Below are positions 58,413 through 64,000 of a DNA stretch of 64,000 nucleotides, piece after piece. This DNA comes from Hanleya hanleyi (Eukaryota; Mollusca; Polyplacophora; Lepidopleurida; Hanleyidae), in contig JAVTVY010006829.1 of NCBI GenBank assembly GCA_036873755.1, forward strand, positions 186,001 to 250,000. The letters run 5' to 3'. Below the pieces are notes generated by a model. The model was not told the DNA's origin and made no database searches. It saw only the letters and a program-made list of their open reading frames with translations. Made by a program: the position numbers and the translations under genes. Position 1 is the first letter of the stretch. Every line of letters begins with the position of its first letter.

Positions 58413-58639
58413 TTTACATCTTCCAAATGTCCAAGTATTTACAACTTGACTAACATCCCTATACCGGAAAAAATGCGTTGGCATGGCGAATAAAGGAGCC
58501 GGGCAGATCTGTAGGTCTCGCGAGGTTGAAAAAAACCGCACTTGAAAAATTCGCACGTTGGACGGGCTTTGGGCATATGAAGACGTGAAGGAATCGAGTG
58601 ATCCTATCATAGGTCCCTCATAACTAAGTAAAACTGTCA

Positions 58640-61060
58640 ATCAGACATAATTTGCCACCAAGAAAACCCCTGCCACCTTCTGTATTCCTTTCCATAAGAA
58701 TATATTATAACAGAATGCGCAGGCGACACATACGGATAAGCACTTCCAAGCTATGCCCCCTCAAGTGCTCTACTGAAATTAGACCACCCCTCGACCAGAT
58801 ATATGTGGAGAAAGATACATAATGAAACTCTACATTGTTACGTATACACGGTGTCCTCCTTGCCCATGCTTTGTTTAACAGTGAAATAACAATATCGTTA
58901 CTGAGATCGTTTTCGTTGGAAATGTATATAAAACTGCACCTTATTTATCTAAATTTGGATGTGTCTCAGTCACGTTTTGATTGTGTGCATTCATCAGATC
59001 TTCATATTATGGAACGTATCGCCAAACTGTTGCACACTACGATCGTAGTTTGTCTTGAGTGATATATGTGAGAAGAAATCGCTTGTATTGCTTTAATAGC
59101 TTTGTCTGCAGGATTTTGGAACATGTTAGAATCAAACCGACAGCTAAAGCCAGACACGATGAACAAACAGATAAGTGCCTGCTTTGTCTTGGCCACACGA
59201 TGACCACTGGTGGCCAGACGGTAAGTCAGCAGGACAACGCACACATGATCCCGATAATCAAGGAGACAAACACTAAATAACCGGGATCCATTGTTACCAT
59301 TGTTACCGATAGAGAAAACAATGCATGTAGATGCTTTGTCACATGTATGAGGAATTCCTCGTCTATCTAGATTCGACTGCGGAGGTGATATTGGAAGGAA
59401 CCTGCATTTCACGTGCAAAGAGCTCGGGGTTTGCATATATTTATTCAACTGCAAGAAAGTTAATGACGCAGCGATGTATCCCCTTATTTCTGTAATGTAA
59501 AGAACGCAAATAGCTTTCCCCGATCCGCGACAAAATCCTGATAGGAAAATATTAATGTTGTTGTTTATCTGAGACTTAGTATGTCTGTAATAGAGATTAT
59601 ACCACTTTACGCGACGAACGCGCAAACAAGCTGCTGTGGAAAGTTACACAACTGTGCTAATCATGGTATATAGATGTCCAAAATCGATTTGGTCGCCTGA
59701 CAGGATCAAGATTATTTGAGGAACTCTTGTGTGGGCCACCTTATTTACGTTCAAATTTCATTCCCTTCTTGTTCTGTTGATAGAGATTGTATATTTAGAA
59801 GATAAAACGCGGGATAATGGCCCTTCGTTCAATGGCTTGTTTATCTACCCTCACTGCTTTGATTCCTTGCAGTAAATGACTTTGGGGTTGGTTAAAAGCC
59901 AATGTTTACGACCTTGTGATGAATAGTCTACATTTATCTTGACTTACATAACTTCATCAAGCATATACATTTTATGAATATTGTAGAGTCCGTGTTTGCT
60001 CTGGAGACGGGATTGACCAGCGAACAATCAGAAACATCCGTCTATCGCATAATTTCTAAAATATTCTGTCTTTTGTACACATATATATGGAATGAAGAAT
60101 GTCGAATACAGGGGCCATATGATCAGCCGCGGTGTCCCAATGAACGTTCTAGTAATAGGACACGGTGGCGTCACAAAAAAAAAATACTATAGGCAACGCT
60201 TTTGTGCCGACAATTCTAACACGATTCTAGGAAATGACTAAACCTATACCTTAGACACCAAACAACGTGGTTGCACGAGATTTGATAACCGGTACACCCT
60301 GTAGCCTTACTGGCCTCGTTCAACATTCTTGATAGCTTCTGTCTCGCAGTAAAATGCTAAGCGAATATCGACTTGACACCCTTCTATAGAAGGCCAAATG
60401 TCCAAATATTCAGAAAACAAATAATCCGAATCGAGAACTTAAAGTTAACGGTCGAAAACGTACGTTTTCTACCAGATAACCCCGAGTTTCTCTTTCCTTA
60501 AGCTCGAGTCTCTATTTCACAAAACCGAAAATCATAGTTGTCTGTAGATAACTTAAGTTATTGAACCAAAAACCTAGGTTTTCGAATTGATGACTTAAGT
60601 TAAAGGTCGAAAACCTAGGTTATCTAGCAGACAACCCCGAGTTTCTCTTTCAACTTTGAGTTTCTCTTTTGTTTTGGAGATTCGTGTAGAAAACCTAAGT
60701 TATCAGACGATAACCTATGTTTTCGAATTGATGGTTGTCGTAAAGTGAATTTCTAACTTCGAGTTACGATATGCGGGTACTCTGGGTTTCTCGCCCTTTT
60801 CCTTTTGTTGACCAACCAGAAATGCAGACAGAACCACATGGCGAAATTAATTATACGGAATCACACTGCTCACACTAATAAGTGAGATAACATTCACTGC
60901 CGGCATTAATTGCCAGTGACAGCACGTGTGTCTAACGGAAATATTTGCAAAAGTAGCTATCTACATATCACTAAATGTGCTTTGCTGAGTGTGAATTACA
61001 TTGACCTTACTGGTGTGGCCAGTCAGCTTGACCGGATAGTTGCATTACAACTAGATTGTT
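58640..61060. other. no gene seen; one repeat cluster
   Basis: A diverged PLE 3'-like snippet (gtgtctcagtcacgttttgattgtgtgcattcat) lies at about 58960-58995. The 207-codon minus frame at 59002-59625 has no family resemblance. A repeat cluster lies at 60420-60790. Confidence 0.45.
60420..60790. repeat. cluster of palindromic aaaacctaggtt / gataac words
   Basis: Repeated units such as cgaaaacctaggttatct, aaaaacctaggttttcgaat, gataacttaagttat and ccccgagtttctctttc recur in both orientations. It looks like a foldback-type repeat; ends are not resolved. Confidence 0.55.
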
Positions 61061-61069
61061 TGATGCTAA

Positions 61070-61638
61070 AGATCACATACCGTACAGACATATATTCACA
61101 TGGGATTTCTCGACTCTCTATACTACAATCCCTCATCAGAACCTTATTAACCGTCTCAGTTCATTATAGTATCTGTGTTCAAGAAAACTGATCGCAGATA
61201 TATTGTCAGAAGCCATAGAGCATTCTTTAGCTCTACTACATACAAGAGATATCATTCATGGGATGTTTCTTTGTTTATAGAGTTGCTTGAATTTCTCATT
61301 AAAAATATCTATGTGAAATTGGCAACACAATATATCAACAGCATATAGGTATTCCAGTGGGTACTAATTGTGCACCCCTGTTGGCTGACCTATATCTGTT
61401 CCCTCATGAATATGAGTATATGCAGGTGTTTTCAAAAACCGATCAACTCAAAGCCCATTCCTTCTCATTCACCAAACGCTATATAGACGATCACAAAACA
61501 TTGTTGCAGAAACTTGTAAAACAGGGCTATACCACCAAGCGCCTCCACTCAAAGTTTCTCAAATTTGGTGATACATATCGCATGCTGATAGCAAAATACG
61601 AGCGTAGCGTGCAAGATCTATGGCGTTACGTTTCGTAA
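61070..61638 (+). pseudogene. Penelope-like element RT with internal deletion
   Basis: An upstream part shows T-W-D-F-S-T-L-Y-T-T-I-P-H (about 61105-61135), broken by stops. From 61357 an open 93-codon frame reads G-T-N-C-A-P-L-L-A-D-L-Y-L-F, T-K-R-Y-I-D-D and then jumps straight to H-K-T-L-L-Q-K-L and the usual end R-S-V-Q-D-L-W-R-Y-V-S. About 85-90 residues between the catalytic Y-I-D-D and the thumb are missing, in frame. The family's usual stop is kept. Confidence 0.68.
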
Positions 61639-62025
61639 CTTGTGTCTAATTTCGCTTAACCTGAGGTTAGTGGCCGTATGAACCCATGTACTTCAAGATC
61701 CTCATGGTGCTCACAATCAAAGCGTGACTGAGATACATCATTCTCTAGATGACGACTTTACAACGAATATCATATGGTTTAAAAATACTGATCAGCGATA
61801 CGGATTTGATATTTTTGAAACATCATGATGTCTTGCCGGCATCATTGAAAACTGTTGACCGCTTCTCTCCTGCAGGAAACAGACTATGTTTATGAATACC
61901 ATGGTTGTCTTTTTGAATTTGGTGCTAATGCTGCTATATGTAATATGGAATAGGTCTTTGGATTATGGACGCGGATATTCTTTAATGGACGACGGCTTAA
62001 TTATGAATGACGGACCAGGCGCTTG
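61639..62025 (+). repeat. PLE 3' untranslated region
   Basis: It follows the RT stop: cttgtgtctaatttcgctta, cacaatcaaagcgtgactga, tgatcagcgatacggatttg, ttattgtcttt-type A/T stretch, ggtctttggattatggacgc, ending ggaccaggcgcttg. Confidence 0.75.
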
Positions 62026-62459
62026 TAATTGTATACGGCAGGGATTCTATCAAGTTTCTATAAACTTTCTCAACATATTTATACAAACTGAGCAAAAGAG
62101 AAGAACATTTTTTTTTAAATGTTAGTGTGTAATCTCTAATTACATAAGGCGTTTATCTGTATTTCATGATAAACCATGGGTTCTATGCTCATTGGCAGAA
62201 AATGCAGTATAATATTGCACACTGAACCGACTTTGGATATTTTGATGATACCTAACCGGATTTTTTAAACGATGCTCAAAATTCGGTTGACCAGTATCTA
62301 TTTGTAGGTTAAATTGCAGGAGATTTGTTCATAGATCATACTGTAAGACTATTGTCAATGGTAACAAGTAAGACATACATGTAATGGTGGTGGCAATATA
62401 GAAAGGCGTAGTCTGTCGGGATGATTTTGTGAGATACACTTCGTGGAATGTAAGTTTTC

Positions 62460-62930
62460 AAAAAATTTGGAGAGAGAGAGAGAGAAAAAATTAAGGTTTA
62501 ACGTCGCGTTCAGCAATATTTCAACTATATAGCGAAGATCAAACAAAATTCTAAGTATTCAAGTTAATAACTTAATAATCCAACACATTAAAACATACAC
62601 ACATTAAAACTTATGAAGCAAACCGATTTCTCTCAAATAACCTAAGATATGGTCTGCTTTCACCCCACAAAAAAGATCTTCTAGAGTATCTGGTCGATAA
62701 AAAGAATCTCTTACAATCTTAAAATCTATACAGTCGATAAGAATATGTTTCACTGTGAGATCTTCGTGGCATGGAATACATCTTGGGACTGCCTCTTTTT
62801 TTTTGAGTAAATGTTCGTGAGTTAATCGCACAATTTTGGCAGTGTTGGCAGTGTCACCTAAGCATTCCTGAACCGCAACATTCTGAAAGCCCTGTATAGG
62901 GCCTATACATATCCTACCTAGTACCATTTA
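62460..62930 (-). mobile_element. LINE C-terminal coding fragment and 3' end
   Basis: The minus frame 62927-62604 has L-T-H-E-H-L-L-K-K-K-E-A-V-P-R-C-I-P-C-H-E-D-L-T-V-K-H-I-L-I-D-C and ends R-E-I-G-L-L-H-K-F. It is the same family as 13010-13410 with a longer N-terminal part. The 3' UTR ends in the shared block and a (TC)n tail at 62469-62485. It is 5'-truncated; the first 30 or so residues may be flank. Confidence 0.68.
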
Positions 62931-62954
62931 CTAGATCCTGTTCAAATGTGACGA

Positions 62955-63430
62955 TTTCACATACTTCCCAAAACAGTTTTGTATCAACTGCAGAAAGAGC
63001 CTTCATTCAAAGTTATCAAATTTGGGGATACATATCACACACTGCTAGCAAAGTACGCTCACAGGGGTCAACATTTCTGAGGCTACGTTTCTTTACTCTC
63101 GTCTATTTCCGCTCAATCCGGGACTAGGGGCCGGATGACCATCGTACACGTAAGACAAGATATTTCATGATGTTTATATGAACACTCACACTCGAAGCGT
63201 GGCTGAGATACCATATACTTCAGAGAACAACTTAAAAAATCAGTAAGATAAGGTAATACTGTTCAGTGATATCATGAATATCATGAATATCCTGAAAACC
63301 TCATCACTGAAAACTGCTGACCGCTTCTCTCTTGGACACGTTTTTCATTTTATGTCTGCTCGGAGATTGATGTTAATATTGTATTATGACGACGGCTTGA
63401 CACTGAATGTGGGATCTGATGCCCGTATCT
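62955..63430 (+). repeat. degenerate PLE: RT end plus 3' region
   Basis: gccttcattcaaagttatcaaattt and gatacatatcacacactgct match the end of the RT frame. Then ctaggggccgg, cgaagcgtggctgagatacc, gaaaactgctgaccgcttctctct and acactgaatgtgggatctgatgc follow the 3'-region order. Confidence 0.55.
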
Positions 63431-63477
63431 CTTATTCAGTCTGTGGCCCGTTTTCGTCAGTATGAGACCAACCTTGT

Positions 63478-63727
63478 TACAACACATATAAGGGAAGTGG
63501 GAAGAGGTGCCGACATACTGACAGAGCCACATGACTTCACAGTATAGTCTTCCGGTTAACCTATTCTAAAGCACATACCAAGAATCTAACGATTCCTGAT
63601 ATGTGTTGTATCTCAGGTACGCTTTTATTGTACCTGTTCATGTGACAACTTGGATGATATGACCACACGGCCTCTAGCACCGCCATAAGCGGTATTAGAT
63701 ACAAATCGAGAGAGCTATGATGGAAAT
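63478..63727 (+). repeat. third copy of the 341-bp repeat, shortened
   Basis: acaacacatataagggaagt to gagctatgatggaaat matches 49518-49770. It is directly followed by a PLE 3' region. Confidence 0.6.
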
Positions 63728-63728
63728 A

Positions 63729-64000
63729 CAAGCGTCTAGTCCGTCATTCATAATTCAGCCGTCGTCCATTAAAGAATATCCGCGTCCATAATCCAAAGAC
63801 CTATTCCATATTCCATATAACAGTATTAGCACCAAATTCAAAAAGACAATCATAGTATACATAAACATAGACTAGTTTCCAGCAAGAGAGGAGCGGTCAA
63901 CAGTTTTCAATGATGCCGGCGAGACATCATGGTGTTCCAAAAATATCAAATCCGTATCGCTGATCAGTATTCTTAATCCATAATATTCGTAGTAAAGTCG
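63729..64000 (-). repeat. PLE 3' region running off the window
   Basis: Starts caagcgtctagtccgtcatt and matches 55148-55420 to the last base. A PLE reverse transcriptase remnant may follow beyond 64000. Confidence 0.7.

Noticed and set aside
58413..58640. N-terminal extension of the 167-codon PLE frame
   Set aside because: PLE homology stops at about 58412; upstream residues match no other copy and are flanking sequence.
59002..59625. 207-codon minus-strand open frame
   Set aside because: No motif, no coherent domain and no splice or start context. Probably chance.

Overview
The window is animal nuclear DNA: A+T-rich, with genes split by GT-AG introns, and most of it transposon-derived. The repeats point to a mollusc, probably a gastropod. 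Four LINE 3' ends carry a (TC)n tail after a conserved block that I associate with abalone-type (vetigastropod) genomes; that link is from memory and not proven here. No prokaryotic feature, rRNA, tRNA or CRISPR was found.

Two host genes are supported. (1) 333-2261 (+): the last four exons of a secreted ADAM/ADAMTS-type metalloprotease. They encode the disintegrin-like region, a short basic linker and a C-terminal PLAC domain, with no thrombospondin repeat, which is the layout of nematode MIG-17. The protease domain lies off the left edge. (2) 26382-7986 (-): one large gene whose four coding exons join at phase-2 introns into a single 1769-residue frame. It encodes a signal peptide, THREE tandem cholinesterase/carboxylesterase domains and a C-terminal membrane anchor. 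Each exon junction falls at the same place in each esterase domain (after F-A-x-x-G, before N/D-P-N), so every internal exon carries the tail of one domain and most of the next. Domains 1 and 2 keep the serine nucleophile, oxyanion hole and histidine. Domain 3, next to the membrane, has lost all three and should be a pseudoenzyme. This tandem receptor-like or ectoenzyme protein is the most interesting item here.

The rest is intronic or intergenic DNA full of repeats. A Penelope-like retroelement (PLE) family with a roughly 400-bp 3' region recurs about 15 times; coding copies lie near 5.8-6.6 kb (+), 44.5-45.7 kb (-), 55.5-56.1 kb (-), 58.1-58.4 kb (-) and 61.1-61.6 kb (+). LINE remnants of three kinds occur (L1-like at 47.6-54.6 kb; a second LINE at 53.3-54.0 kb; a third family at 4.3, 13.0-13.4, 54.2 and 62.5-62.9 kb). 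A 5'-truncated DIRS/Ngaro-type element (50064-52455) with intact RNase H and tyrosine recombinase is nested in the L1-like LINE between exact 60-bp direct repeats. MITEs, foldback elements and minisatellites fill in between; several minisatellites sit right at the ends of PLE 3' regions.

Layout: 0-2.3 kb metalloprotease; 2.3-7.9 kb intergenic with a PLE copy and minisatellites; 8.0-26.5 kb triple esterase gene with repeat-rich introns; 26.5-44 kb gene-poor DNA with MITEs and satellites; 44-64 kb a graveyard of PLE, LINE and DIRS elements.
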